A stretch of 64,000 nt of DNA from Vibrio artabrorum (GTDB lineage: Bacteria; Pseudomonadota; Gammaproteobacteria; Enterobacterales; Vibrionaceae), in contig NZ_AP025459.1 of the NCBI RefSeq assembly GCF_024347295.1, positions 124,001 to 188,000 of the forward strand, read 5' to 3'. Under the pieces are notes generated by a model, which did not search any database, was not told the origin of the DNA, and was given only the letters and a program-made list of their open reading frames with translations. Of this stretch, positions 8,721 through 17,532 are shown one piece after another. Position 1 is the first letter of the stretch. Every line of letters starts with the position of its first letter. The position numbers and the translations under genes are program-made.

Positions 8721-8849
8721 TTACAGCAAGCGTCTTCTTGACCCTGTAGATTTCAAGATTTGATCGGAAATATCTTCAAGAGACTGTAACGAAGGGTTGA
8801 TGTACGGAATGGCCACATCTAAACAAACCTTCGACCCTTTGCAGTACAT
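8721..8849 (-). CDS. Possible 42-residue Cys-rich small protein or gene fragment
   Basis: On the minus strand an open frame reads CMYCKGSKVCLDVAIPYINP and continues SLQSLEDISDQILKSTGSRRRLL to a TAA stop. From its ATG it is 42 residues. A CxxC pair spans the ATG, and the frame extends only ten codons upstream to a TAG. The composition looks protein-like and zinc-binding, but the CxxC straddling the only start and the lack of a clear ribosome-binding site suggest a truncated relic. It lies in the otherwise empty 310 bases before the MATE gene. Confidence 0.35.
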   Translation of the reverse strand: MYCKGSKVCLDVAIPYINPSLQSLEDISDQILKSTGSRRRLL

Positions 8850-8956
8850 GCAAACATTATTGGTATCGAGCTAACGTTACGTTATCCTTTACACATAGCT
8901 TCATTGCGTGGATTATCACCACGACAAACCGACCTTCAAGACAAATAAAGAGTGCT

Positions 8957-10285
8957 ATGAATTCAACTATCGCAACCCCCTCCCTTGGCCGACAACTCTA
9001 TACAATGACATGGCCAATGTTGTTTGGGGTGCTTTCCCTGATGAGCTTCCAGCTTGTCGACAGCGCTTTTATTGGCCAGCTTGGGGTATTGCCCCTCGCG
9101 GTTCAAGGCTTCACATTGCCTATACAAATGATCATCATTGGTATTCAAGTCGGTCTAGGAATTGCGACAACCGCTGTTATTGCTAGAGCCATTGGTGCGA
9201 ACGAAACACGCTACGCCAAACAACTGGGTGGCTTAGTCGTTGTAATGGGTAGCGTGAGCGTCGCGATTTTTTCCGTCATTATCTATCTACTTCGCAGCCC
9301 TATCTTACAACTATTGGATGCGCCGTCGACGGTATTACCAATCATCGATTCATACTGGATCTATTGGCTAGTCAGCTCTTGGACAGGCGCTCTACTCTAC
9401 TTTTTCTACAGTGTGTGCCGTGCTAACGGCAACACGATGTTACCGGGCACTATGATGATCGCAACCAGCATCATCAACGTGATATTGGATCCGATTTTCA
9501 TCTTCACACTCGACATGGGTATCAACGGAGCCGCCATCGCGACCATCTTGGCATTCGGCACAGGCATTCTAATTGTCGCGCCGAAGGTAACGAAGAAGCA
9601 TTGGATGAGTTTTGATTGGCATGCTCTCGACATCGCTAAGAGTGTTCGTTCCATTGGCAATATCATGGGGCCTGCCATGATCAGTCAACTACTTCCACCG
9701 GTTTCATCGATGTTCGCCACTAAACTGCTGGCGAGTTATGGTACGGCTGCCGTTGCAGCTTGGGCTTTAGGCTCGCGATTTGAGTTCTTTTCGATTGTCG
9801 CCGTACTAGCACTAACCATGTCGATGCCTCCAATGATTGGCCGTATGTTGGGAGAGAATAACCTCGAAAACATACGTAAAATCGTTAAAATTGCCGTCAT
9901 TTTCATTTTGGGCTTTCAACTCATTATTGCACTAGTGACTTGGTTGTTCTCGGGCGGGCTAGCAAATCTAATGACCAGTGAAAATGAAGTCTCGACCATT
10001 CTTAATTATCACCTCTTGATCGTCCCTCTCAGCTTAGGGCCATTGGGAGTATGTATGCTGACGGTCTCTGTCTCTAACGCACTGGGTAAGTCTTACACCG
10101 CATTAACGATTTCAGCGCTGCGCTTATTTGCTTTTTTCTTGCCTTGCCTGTGGGTGGGTTCTCAACTTGCAGGAATTGAAGGTCTATTTTGGGGAGCAAT
10201 GGTCGGTAACATACTCGCAGGCGCCTGCGCTTGGTGTATTTATCAACGGGTTCTTAGACAGGTCGAAGCTAAGCTCGTCAATTAA
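8957..10285 (+). CDS. MATE-family multidrug/toxin efflux protein
   Basis: The 442-residue protein has twelve predicted membrane segments in two related halves. MATE hallmarks include the N-terminal TMTWPMLFGVLSLMSFQLVD (first helix, ending in the conserved Asp), GLGIATTAVIARAIGA and ANGNTMLPGTMM. MATE proteins extrude cationic drugs or metabolites in exchange for Na+ or H+. AAAGAG lies 7 bases before the ATG. It stands alone between the small antisense frame and the cystine operon. Confidence 0.88.
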   Translation: MNSTIATPSLGRQLYTMTWPMLFGVLSLMSFQLVDSAFIGQLGVLPLAVQGFTLPIQMIIIGIQVGLGIATTAVIARAIGANETRYAKQLGGLVVVMGSVSVAIFSVIIYLLRSPILQLLDAPSTVLPIIDSYWIYWLVSSWTGALLYFFYSVCRANGNTMLPGTMMIATSIINVILDPIFIFTLDMGINGAAIATILAFGTGILIVAPKVTKKHWMSFDWHALDIAKSVRSIGNIMGPAMISQLLPPVSSMFATKLLASYGTAAVAAWALGSRFEFFSIVAVLALTMSMPPMIGRMLGENNLENIRKIVKIAVIFILGFQLIIALVTWLFSGGLANLMTSENEVSTILNYHLLIVPLSLGPLGVCMLTVSVSNALGKSYTALTISALRLFAFFLPCLWVGSQLAGIEGLFWGAMVGNILAGACAWCIYQRVLRQVEAKLVN

Positions 10286-10703
10286 GCTGTCAGCCCATTG
10301 CTCAATGAAAAAGCCGCCACTTTTTAGAACTCACCATCACTTTCACCCTATATACCTAAAACGACTTTCCAAAAACAAACTGGCTAGCCCTGACAATTTT
10401 CAATTCAAATTTCGATAACACGAATTTTTCGTGTTTTAGAACTTGCACTGGATCATAAAAACAATCAAAAATGAAATATTTGGTTTTAAATATGTAAACC
10501 TTGATGAGGTTTAAGAAATTAAACTAAATTTACCTATTTCGAGTGATCAGCTTCAAATCCCACTCGTGATTTGTCTCTAAAACTTATAATTTATTGATAG
10601 TTGAAACGATTTTTATTGGTTTACAGAAGTTTACTATACCTTGTGAATCTACCACCAAAGGAGTAAATTTCAGCCATTGAGTTCAAAAATGTAAACCGAA
10701 ATC
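10286..10703. promoter_or_regulatory. AT-rich control region of the cystine operon with repeated GGTTTAC motifs
   Basis: This 418-base stretch has no convincing gene. It is AT-rich and holds exact heptamers GTAAACC at 10494-10500, GGTTTAC at 10618-10624 and GTAAACC at 10691-10697, plus GTTTAC at 10629-10634. The inverted pair at 10618 and 10691 flanks the likely transcription start area. These could be operator half-sites for the adjacent YheO-type regulator; this is inference. Confidence 0.4.
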
Positions 10704-11369
10704 ATGAATGTAAAACAAGTTCGATTCACTGATGAAGACAGAGAGTACTTAAACAATTACTTTCGCTTAGCGGACACGATTGCTGATTTAATTGGTCCCT
10801 ACTGTGAAGTGGTCATCCATTCATTTGAAAGCTTAGAAAACTCAGTTGTCAAAATCGTTAATGGTCATCATACGGGTCGTGAAATTGGCTCACCGATCAC
10901 CGATTTAGGTTTACGCATGTGGAGTGCATTTGAAAAGACAGGTGAAGTTTCTCCAAAGAGCTATTTCACCAACGCAACTGACGGTTCCCTACTGAAGTCG
11001 ACCACCTGTGTACTAGCGGGTCCACAGCAAAAGCCGATTGGCATGCTGTGCATCAACATGAACTTATCTTTCCCATTCCCTGAAATTGTTAAAACACTGA
11101 TGCCGCAATGCAATCTCTCGCAAACCATAGTCAGCGAGACGTTCAGCAATAATGCAAACGACGTGATCAAACAAGCGTTGATTGCAGTCACACAAGAAGT
11201 GGATCAAGACGAGACGATTTCCTGCAAAGGTCGCAATAAAGCCATCATTCGTTGTTTATTTGATAACGGAGTATTTGAGCTAAAAGAGACGACTACACAA
11301 GTATCAGAGCAACTTGGGATCAGCCGACAGGCGGTTTACAAGTTTATCCGTGAATTTAAATCAGAATAA
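10704..11369 (+). CDS. YheO-type PAS/HTH transcriptional regulator
   Basis: The 221-residue protein has an N-terminal PAS_6 (YheO-like) domain, including DLIGPYCEVVIHSFESLENS and GHHTGREIGSPITDLGLRM with Cys in the sensory region. A C-terminal HTH_22 DNA-binding domain follows (VSEQLGISRQAVYKFIREFK). The ATG at 10704 is the first possible start, since the frame is closed by TAA at 10692. Related proteins include the D-arginine regulator DauR. It starts a same-strand row with RidA (24 bases on), a cystine symporter and a disulfide reductase, so it probably senses a sulfur or amino-acid metabolite and controls these genes. Confidence 0.85.
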   Translation: MNVKQVRFTDEDREYLNNYFRLADTIADLIGPYCEVVIHSFESLENSVVKIVNGHHTGREIGSPITDLGLRMWSAFEKTGEVSPKSYFTNATDGSLLKSTTCVLAGPQQKPIGMLCINMNLSFPFPEIVKTLMPQCNLSQTIVSETFSNNANDVIKQALIAVTQEVDQDETISCKGRNKAIIRCLFDNGVFELKETTTQVSEQLGISRQAVYKFIREFKSE

Positions 11370-11393
11370 AATTAATAACTTAGGAGTTATATT

Positions 11394-11777
11394 GTGAAAC
11401 AGATCATTGCCACGCAGCAAGCGCCAGCCGCTATCGGTCCTTACTCTCAAGGTACGTCTTACGGCGACATGGTTTACACCTCAGGTCAATTGCCTCTCGT
11501 TCCAGAAACCATGCAGTTTGTTGAGGGCGGCATCAAAGAGCAGGCTCGTCAGTCTCTAGAAAACTTAAAAGCGGTATTAGAAGCAAGTAATGCGGGACTG
11601 GACACAGTGCTTAAGACAACCTGCTTCCTATCAGATATGGAAAACTTCGTAGCCTTTAACGAAGTGTACACCGAGGTATTTGGAACAGAGAACGCACCGG
11701 CTCGTTCTTGTGTCGAAGCAGCAAGACTACCAAAAGACGCATTGGTTGAAGTTGAAGCCATCGCATACAAAAAATAA
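11394..11777 (+). CDS. ridA: RidA-family enamine/imine deaminase
   Basis: The 127-residue protein matches RidA (YjgF/UK114) along its whole length. It has the N-terminal APAAIGPYSQG and the C-terminal signature NAPARSCVEAARLPKDALVE, whose Arg binds the substrate carboxylate. RidA hydrolyses 2-aminoacrylate and related imines that escape from PLP enzymes, notably cysteine desulfhydrases. An AGGAGT ribosome-binding site precedes the ATG. Its position between a regulator and a cystine transporter fits detoxification of aminoacrylate made from imported cystine/cysteine. Confidence 0.93.
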   Translation: MKQIIATQQAPAAIGPYSQGTSYGDMVYTSGQLPLVPETMQFVEGGIKEQARQSLENLKAVLEASNAGLDTVLKTTCFLSDMENFVAFNEVYTEVFGTENAPARSCVEAARLPKDALVEVEAIAYKK

Positions 11778-11814
11778 CCGATTTAGGTATTAATGGGTAT
11801 CATAGGAGATTCTC

Positions 11815-13221
11815 ATGAGCGTTTCATTTATTGGATTAAGCATCCTGTTCTTTGGGTTCTACGCACTGCTGTCAAACTTCAAAAAACAAAAGAAAAGTTT
11901 TAACTTCCGCGTACTGAGTGCGCTTGCTGCTGGCTTACTGTTCGGTGGCGCTATTCAACTTGTGTTTGGTGTCGGTAACGTTGCAACGTCTGGCTTTGCT
12001 GAACTGATTTCTGTGTTCGGTAAAGGCTATATCAAACTTCTACAAATGATCGTTATCCCGCTTGTATTCGTGGCGATGATCTCTTCGATCATGAACGTTG
12101 AAGGCGGCGGCGCGTTATCTCGTATCGCACCAAAAATCATCGGTATTCTACTTTTGACTTGTGCTATCTCAGCAGCAATTGGGATCGCAAGTATCTACCT
12201 ATTCGGTATCGATGCAAATGCACTCGTAAGCTCTATCGGCACAAACAGTGCTATTGAAGCTCGTGGTAATTCACTGATAGCCACACAAGATGCAATGGCG
12301 AGCAGTGGTTTGTCTGGTATGGCTCTATCAATCATTCCGACCAACATCTTTGACATGCTTACAGGCTCTCAACGTACCTCGACACTATCGACCGTACTGT
12401 TCGGTATGTTCCTAGGCTTCTGTATCCTGCAAGTGAAAAACCGTAAGCCTGAGAAAGTACAAAACTTCGTTGATTTCATCAATGCAGCCAAAGAAGTGGT
12501 ACTTTCAATGGTACGTGAAATTCTGAAGCTAACGCCTTACGGTGTATTCGCTCTGATGACTACGTTCATGATGACAAACGATTTGTTCGCACTCGCAGAA
12601 ATGGGTCGCTTCCTACTAGCAAGTTATGTGGCAATCGGTGTCATGTTCGGCATCCACTTCGTGATGGTATCGATGTTCGGCCTGTCTCCTGCGAAGTTCA
12701 TGAAGAAAATCTGGCCAGTACTTGTGTTCGGTTTCGGCTCTCGTTCAAGCATGGCCGCTATCCCACTAAACGTTGAAACACAAACTCAACGCCTAGGTGT
12801 AGATGAAGAAACAGCAAATATGTCAGCGACATTTGGTACCAGTATCGGCCAAAACGGCTGTGCCGGTATCTACCCAGCAATGCTCGCTATCATGGCGGCA
12901 CAAGTTATGGGTATCCCTGTAGACTTAAGCTTCATCCTACAACTGATCGCTGTGATCGCGATTGCTTCATTCGGTATCGCAGGGGTCGGTGGCGGTGCGA
13001 CATTCGCAGCCGTTGCAGTACTAACCATCATGGGTCTAGACATCACAGTAGTGGCGATTCTAGTGTCTATTGAAGCGCTAATCGACATGGCTCGTACCGC
13101 ACTAAACATCTCTGGCTCGATGTTGTCTGGTGTACTAACGGCTAAGAAAAATGGTTCACTAAACACAGAGCAATACGACGCTGACGTCACTGCGACCGTT
13201 TCAAAAGAAGCCGCTGTATAA
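11815..13221 (+). CDS. tcyP: Na+-dependent L-cystine symporter, TcyP/YdjN type
   Basis: The 468-residue member of the dicarboxylate/amino acid:cation symporter family is hydrophobic throughout. Its start, FFGFYALLSNFKKQKKSFNF, is typical of TcyP. It contains the pore segment FGFGSRSSMAAIPLNVETQT and the C-terminal GVGGGATFAAVAVLTIMGL. In E. coli and Bacillus, this subgroup imports L-cystine. The gene follows ridA after 37 bases with an AGGAGA ribosome-binding site, and an inverted repeat at 13236 separates it from the flavoenzyme gene. Imported cystine would be reduced by the enzyme encoded next. Confidence 0.88.
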   Translation: MSVSFIGLSILFFGFYALLSNFKKQKKSFNFRVLSALAAGLLFGGAIQLVFGVGNVATSGFAELISVFGKGYIKLLQMIVIPLVFVAMISSIMNVEGGGALSRIAPKIIGILLLTCAISAAIGIASIYLFGIDANALVSSIGTNSAIEARGNSLIATQDAMASSGLSGMALSIIPTNIFDMLTGSQRTSTLSTVLFGMFLGFCILQVKNRKPEKVQNFVDFINAAKEVVLSMVREILKLTPYGVFALMTTFMMTNDLFALAEMGRFLLASYVAIGVMFGIHFVMVSMFGLSPAKFMKKIWPVLVFGFGSRSSMAAIPLNVETQTQRLGVDEETANMSATFGTSIGQNGCAGIYPAMLAIMAAQVMGIPVDLSFILQLIAVIAIASFGIAGVGGGATFAAVAVLTIMGLDITVVAILVSIEALIDMARTALNISGSMLSGVLTAKKNGSLNTEQYDADVTATVSKEAAV

Positions 13222-13235
13222 TTTTTAAACTTAAT

Positions 13236-13269
13236 GAAGAGCACTCTATATGAGTGCTCTTCTGTTTTT
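13236..13269 (+). terminator. Terminator or attenuator between tcyP and flavoenzyme gene
   Basis: GAAGAGCACTC pairs with GAGTGCTCTTC around TATAT, followed by TGTTTTTC. It should end or partly attenuate transcription from the regulator-ridA-tcyP unit. Confidence 0.8.
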
Positions 13270-13298
13270 CCTGAGTTCAGGTTATTTAGGTAGTAAAT

Positions 13299-14621
13299 AT
13301 GAAAGTTGTTGTTATAGGCGGCAGTGCCGCTGGTATGAGTTTCGCAGCAAAATACAAACGTAATCAACCATCAGACGAAGTTATCGTTTTAGATAAGCGC
13401 CACTACATCTCTTTCGGTGCCTGTGGCTTGCCTTACTTTGCGGGTGGCATGTTTGATGACACTGAACGCATGATTTCTCGTACGCCAGAGCAAGCGATCA
13501 AATCGGGCTTAGACGTGCGCATTGAAACAGAAATGGTGGCACTCGATCGCGCTAAAAAACAGATCACAGTTAGCCACCAAAGAAAAGAAAGCACTATCGA
13601 TTACGATATGCTGGTGATCGCGACAGGAGCACGCCCAATCCTTCCGTCATTTGGTGAATTCAACCCTGAACACGTATACACGCTAACCAGCATGGAAGAT
13701 GGCTTGGCAGTAAAAGAAGCACTGAAGGACAGCAACAAACAACGTGTTTGCGTTATCGGCGGTGGTTTTATCGGCCTTGAAGTGTTCGATGCTGCGCACC
13801 TGCTTGGCAAGCACGTCACTATCATCGAACGTGAACAGCATGTGATGAGCCGTCAGTTCAGCCCTGAGATGATTGACGTGGTGGAAGGTGCGATTCGTGA
13901 ATCAGGTGCAAAACTAAAAACCGGTTGCAGCGTATCAGCCATTCGCGATGCTAAACAAAGCGGTTACATCGTAGAAACCGATAACGGTAACGTAGAAGCC
14001 GACGTGGTAATCATATCACTTGGCTTCAAACCAAACACAGAAGCGTTTGAGTTACCAAAAGCCGCTAACGGTGCGCTACTAGTGGACGAGTTTGGTACAA
14101 CAGAAGACGCCCACATCTATGCTGTCGGCGACTGTGCTGTGGTTCACCATATGGCGCTAGGCAAATCGGTTTATGTTCCACTTGCAACCACAGCCAACAA
14201 ACAAGCGCGCATGATGGCGGATAAACTTGCTGGTAAAGACACTTACATGAATGGTTTCTTGGGTTCGTCTTGCTTGAAAGTGCTGGACTACGAACTGGCA
14301 TGCACTGGTGTATCAGAACTGCTTGCCAAAGAACACGGCTTGGAAGTGAAGGTTTCAACCATTTCAGATAAGAACCAAACCGACTACTACCCAGGGCAAG
14401 AAGACATCAAGGTGAAGTTGGTTTATCACCCAGATACTAACGTTCTGCTCGGTGGTGAGATCGTAGGTAAGAAAGGAGCGGTTGGCCGTATCAACGCACT
14501 AGCCGTTGCTATCACTGCTAAGATGACCACTCAGCAGCTAGGTTATATGGACTTCTGCTATGCGCCCCCATTCTCACGTACTTGGGATACGCTAAACGTG
14601 GCAGGTAATGTTGCAAAGTAG
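13299..14621 (+). CDS. FAD/NAD(P)-dependent CoA-disulfide reductase-like enzyme
   Basis: The 440-residue flavoprotein has the FAD motif VVIGGSAAGMSFAAKYKR at the N-terminus and the single redox-active Cys (C42) in SFGACGLPYFAGG. A second NAD(P)-binding motif, VCVIGGGFIGLEVFDAAHLL, lies near residue 150, with HIYAVGDCAVV near 268. The SFxxCGLPY motif with one Cys is typical of CoA-disulfide reductase, NADH oxidase and persulfide reductase relatives. There is no rhodanese domain. Directly after a cystine importer, it may reduce cystine-derived mixed disulfides. ManNOx-like oxidase activity is the alternative. Confidence 0.85.
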   Translation: MKVVVIGGSAAGMSFAAKYKRNQPSDEVIVLDKRHYISFGACGLPYFAGGMFDDTERMISRTPEQAIKSGLDVRIETEMVALDRAKKQITVSHQRKESTIDYDMLVIATGARPILPSFGEFNPEHVYTLTSMEDGLAVKEALKDSNKQRVCVIGGGFIGLEVFDAAHLLGKHVTIIEREQHVMSRQFSPEMIDVVEGAIRESGAKLKTGCSVSAIRDAKQSGYIVETDNGNVEADVVIISLGFKPNTEAFELPKAANGALLVDEFGTTEDAHIYAVGDCAVVHHMALGKSVYVPLATTANKQARMMADKLAGKDTYMNGFLGSSCLKVLDYELACTGVSELLAKEHGLEVKVSTISDKNQTDYYPGQEDIKVKLVYHPDTNVLLGGEIVGKKGAVGRINALAVAITAKMTTQQLGYMDFCYAPPFSRTWDTLNVAGNVAK

Positions 14622-14730
14622 GCGAACACAAGTAAAAATTCCAAGATAAATTCAATCAGACACCAAAGTAAAGGAATTTAAGCCGTTCCAGCAAGGCTTG
14701 AACAACGCGTTATAGAGTAAACAGTTAGAA

Positions 14731-14760
14731 GGACACACACCACATTTAAGGTGTGTGTCC
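14731..14760. repeat. Inverted repeat downstream of the flavoenzyme gene
   Basis: GGACACACACC pairs exactly with GGTGTGTGTCC around an 8-base loop. There is no T-tract on the plus strand. It lies between two convergent genes and may still block readthrough. Confidence 0.55.
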
Positions 14761-14825
14761 TGAGATTGGAGGGGGTTAATATTGTTTTTTTATCCTCCAG
14801 ATTTCAAAGATGACGTTGTGTTTTA

Positions 14826-16757
14826 TTATGATTCTTTAGGTACGTAAGTTGGTGATTCGGCGCGTTGTTCATCGTGAATGGCAAAAACGCCAGCATCTTC
14901 ATTCATCTTGATGGTGGCATCAAGGTCGGGTGCTTTATGTTGGCGTCTAGCGATGGACTTTCGGCCTACTTCTATGGCTTTTGAGATAGCAAGTACATTG
15001 CCATCTTCAAAACGAGGTGCCATTACATGAGTTGACACTGGTGTACCTAACATTGTTGGGGCCTGCCGTGCCCACCGTCTCCAATCAGATTGAATTGCAG
15101 CGTCAGCGGTTTCGTAACCAAAGGGGACTGATGCCGATGGAGCTCCTGCGGGTGCATAAATAGCCGATTTGCTTGTTTCCGTCACCAGTACTTGGAAGTC
15201 ATGGTTCTCGAAATAGTCATTAACCGCAGTGTCCCACATCTTACGCTTTTCTTCTGCGTTGTTTAGACAGGTATCGCGATCAACATTAGTGTTTACCGAG
15301 TTTTGTATGTCCTTCTGCCCCCAAACCGCCCTGCGCTCTGGGTAGACATTGTTGTAGTTCAGCAAATCTGCAACCGACTTCACTGGCATATGTTGCGCTT
15401 TGGCCATATCTGCAAACTCGTAATTGAATTCGCAACCCAGATTTAGACGGTAGGTCCTAGCGCTTGGAAGGTCGTTCACAACTTCATAAGAGACGCCAGC
15501 TTTACCTAGGGCTGCTTTAATGTCCTCAAGCCAAGCGGATTGTTCCAAGCTTGAATAACTGTTCTCGTAGATCCCTACCTTGATCCCCTGATAAACAGAT
15601 GGATCTAGGTACTTGGTATAATCGGGAATATCATGATCTCTTACCTCGCTGTAAAGTGGATCACTTGGGTCAGCATCGGCAAGTATGTTCATTTCAATGG
15701 CCACATCTTCAACCGAACGAGCCATTGGCCCCGCGCTATCTTGAGACGCGGCTAAGGGGATAATATTGTCTCTAGAAACCAGACCAATACTTGGTTTAAA
15801 TCCGACGACGGAGCTCATCTCAGCGGGCGCATTGATTGACCCTTGAGTCTCAGTGCCTACGGTGATGGCTGCGAATTGCGCCGCCGCAGCAACACCTGAA
15901 CCTGAGCTTGAGCCAAGTACGCTGTAGAATCCATATGCGTTTCGGGTTTGACCACCTAGGTTGGTGAAACCATTGGGATCGATAACAGAGAAGTAGTTGG
16001 CATTTTCAGAAAGGTTTGCTTTACCGAGAATAACCGCTCCTGACTCTCTTAGTCGTTTGATAATGTGTGCGTCGTGGTCTGGGTTCCAATCGAGCAGCGC
16101 CGCCATGCCACCTGTGGTGTGCATTCTGTCGTTGGTTGCGATGTTATCTTTAACCAGTACAGGAATACCGAGCATTTCTGAGTGTGGTTTTCCGGATGCT
16201 CGAACTTGATCGGCGTATTTTGCAATAGCTATGGCATCGGGATTGAGCTCGAGAACCGAGTTGAGCTTATCGATGTCGTATTGTCCGATTCGAAAAAGAT
16301 AAAACTTGGTTAACTCCACGGCGGTAAGGTCACCATTATCCATTGCCGCTTGCAGTTCTCTGATGGATGCACCGAGTATTAAGTCTGAGTATTGGTCTGA
16401 GTCAAAGTCCTCAAGCGCCTTGTCGAATTGCTCAAAGTTTCGATAGAGCTTTCCATAATAGTTAGCGGGTTCAAACAGTGCTTTGCCAAATCCATCCCAG
16501 CCATTTTGTGGTGAAATTTCTGATCTTGCCTTAATGCCCGTCCAACCTTCAAGGTCAGAGATAAAATAATAAGGCTCAGGATCGTGACCGTCAGGATACG
16601 CAATCGCTTCTTTCTCAGGGGGTGTTGGAGGCTGGGTTATTGATGATTGTTCAGGAGAGCTAGGAACGGAAACCTTAACGCTATTTTCATCATCGCTGTT
16701 ACAACCAGATAAAACGGCGCTAGTTGCGAGGGCGATGAGTGAAAGCTTGTACTTCAT
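14826..16757 (-). CDS. Large secreted amidase-signature lipoprotein
   Basis: The 643-residue protein has a lipoprotein signal ending in lipobox LSGC (Cys19), then a Ser/Pro-rich linker, then an amidase-signature domain. The Ser-cisSer-Lys triad is visible: Lys in VLVKDNIATN, cis-Ser in GSSSGSGVAAAAQFAA, and nucleophile Ser in VGTETQGSINAPAEM. Amidase-signature enzymes hydrolyse amides such as those in peptides and fatty-acid amides. The lipid anchor places it in the envelope. A roughly 100-residue N-terminal extension after the linker makes it longer than cytosolic GatA-type amidases. Substrate unknown. It is monocistronic. Confidence 0.85.
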   Translation of the reverse strand: MKYKLSLIALATSAVLSGCNSDDENSVKVSVPSSPEQSSITQPPTPPEKEAIAYPDGHDPEPYYFISDLEGWTGIKARSEISPQNGWDGFGKALFEPANYYGKLYRNFEQFDKALEDFDSDQYSDLILGASIRELQAAMDNGDLTAVELTKFYLFRIGQYDIDKLNSVLELNPDAIAIAKYADQVRASGKPHSEMLGIPVLVKDNIATNDRMHTTGGMAALLDWNPDHDAHIIKRLRESGAVILGKANLSENANYFSVIDPNGFTNLGGQTRNAYGFYSVLGSSSGSGVAAAAQFAAITVGTETQGSINAPAEMSSVVGFKPSIGLVSRDNIIPLAASQDSAGPMARSVEDVAIEMNILADADPSDPLYSEVRDHDIPDYTKYLDPSVYQGIKVGIYENSYSSLEQSAWLEDIKAALGKAGVSYEVVNDLPSARTYRLNLGCEFNYEFADMAKAQHMPVKSVADLLNYNNVYPERRAVWGQKDIQNSVNTNVDRDTCLNNAEEKRKMWDTAVNDYFENHDFQVLVTETSKSAIYAPAGAPSASVPFGYETADAAIQSDWRRWARQAPTMLGTPVSTHVMAPRFEDGNVLAISKAIEVGRKSIARRQHKAPDLDATIKMNEDAGVFAIHDEQRAESPTYVPKES

Positions 16758-17090
16758 TGTAATTCCTTAAATTTGGTGAATGTCCTTTTAATTCCTCGAT
16801 TGCATTTTCTGGACCACAAGTTTGAAAATGTATAAAGTTTAATGGTGATTGAATCGCTTAATAGCGTGTCAGGCCTTAATATTCCGGACTTGAAGGCATT
16901 CATAAAAATTTTGGGAAGAGATTAGGTCGCACGGCAAGCGGTGATTTTTTGTTCAAAACAATGAGTTTGCTTGCGTGTGCCATCGGTTTCACACTTGCAC
17001 TGTATTGGTTCGTTCACCTCTAGATTTTCACCAATTTCAAGCAGAACTAATCATCAGTTAATACGAAAATTTGCACTAGAATTAATGCTT
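16758..17090. other. Intergenic stretch with no recognisable gene
   Basis: About 330 bases between the amidase promoter side and the insertion-element remnant. I see no ORF with family resemblance and no strong repeat; it presumably holds the amidase promoter. Confidence 0.5.
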
Positions 17091-17152
17091 TATACCAATG
17101 AAAGTAAAAATGTGATCTAATTGAGGCTGTCAAACAATTGTGAAATATTGCT

Positions 17153-17314
17153 ATGGATAGCCTGAATAATACTGATTTCCAAAAGCTAGCGAGCCAACAA
17201 AAAACCATTCAGATGAAGATTCGCTTACTAGCGCTTGCACACTTTAAAGAAGGTCACTCGCGTACTCAAATGGCTAAATATCTTAAAGTTAGCCGAGCCA
17301 GTGTGAATAAATGA
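17153..17314 (+). pseudogene. N-terminal fragment of IS630-family transposase
   Basis: Fifty-three codons from ATG encode the helix-turn-helix domain of an IS630-type transposase (KIRLLALAHFKEGHSRTQMA and YLKVSRASVNK). A TGA follows exactly where the family usually has the Trp of VNKWV, so a nonsense change interrupts the gene. The reading frame then degenerates within about 13 codons. Confidence 0.75.
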
Positions 17315-17336
17315 GTTAAGACAACACTATCTAGTA

Positions 17337-17462
17337 AATCAAAACTTCATTGATTATAACGACATTGTTTCGAAGGTCTGTAGCGCTTGGAATGGATTTC
17401 TTGAATGCAAAGATCGCGTCACAACAATGTATACAAGGGATTGGATTAACCTGATCGGTTAA
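17337..17462 (+). pseudogene. C-terminal fragment of the same IS630-family transposase
   Basis: In another frame, 41 codons read NQNFIDYNDIVSKVCSAWNG then FLECKDRVTTMYTRDWINLIG and TAA. This resembles the extreme C-terminus of IS630-type transposases, with the AWN and final DWI segments. It joins the N-terminal fragment across a deletion of the DDE catalytic domain. Confidence 0.75.
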
Positions 17463-17493
17463 TTTTCCGGATTGGTATTATTGCTTCAGGTAT

Positions 17494-17526
17494 GAAAAAA
17501 GACCGCTGATTTCTCAGCGGGCTTTT
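17494..17526 (-). terminator. Terminator of the rrn operon
   Basis: Read on the minus strand, AAAGCCCGCTGA and TCAGCGGTCTTT form a stem with loop GAAA and a run of six T. It follows tRNA-Ser, the last gene of the operon. Confidence 0.85.
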
Positions 17527-17532
17527 CAATGG

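Larger units (their letters stand above)
17091..17480 (+). mobile_element. Internally deleted IS630-type insertion element remnant
   Basis: TATACCAAT at the left edge (17091) and ATTGGTATTA at the right edge (17471-17480) form terminal inverted repeats beginning with TA, as expected for the IS630/Tc1 group. Between them only the two ends of a transposase gene remain; the catalytic DDE core is missing. About 390 bases survive of an element that is normally near 1.1 kb. Its right end lies 13 bases from the terminator of the rrn operon. Confidence 0.75.

Noticed and set aside
12870..13367. 165-codon minus-strand frame across the tcyP/flavoenzyme junction
   Set aside because: Antisense to two well-supported genes and spans their terminator; composition is biased by codon complementarity.
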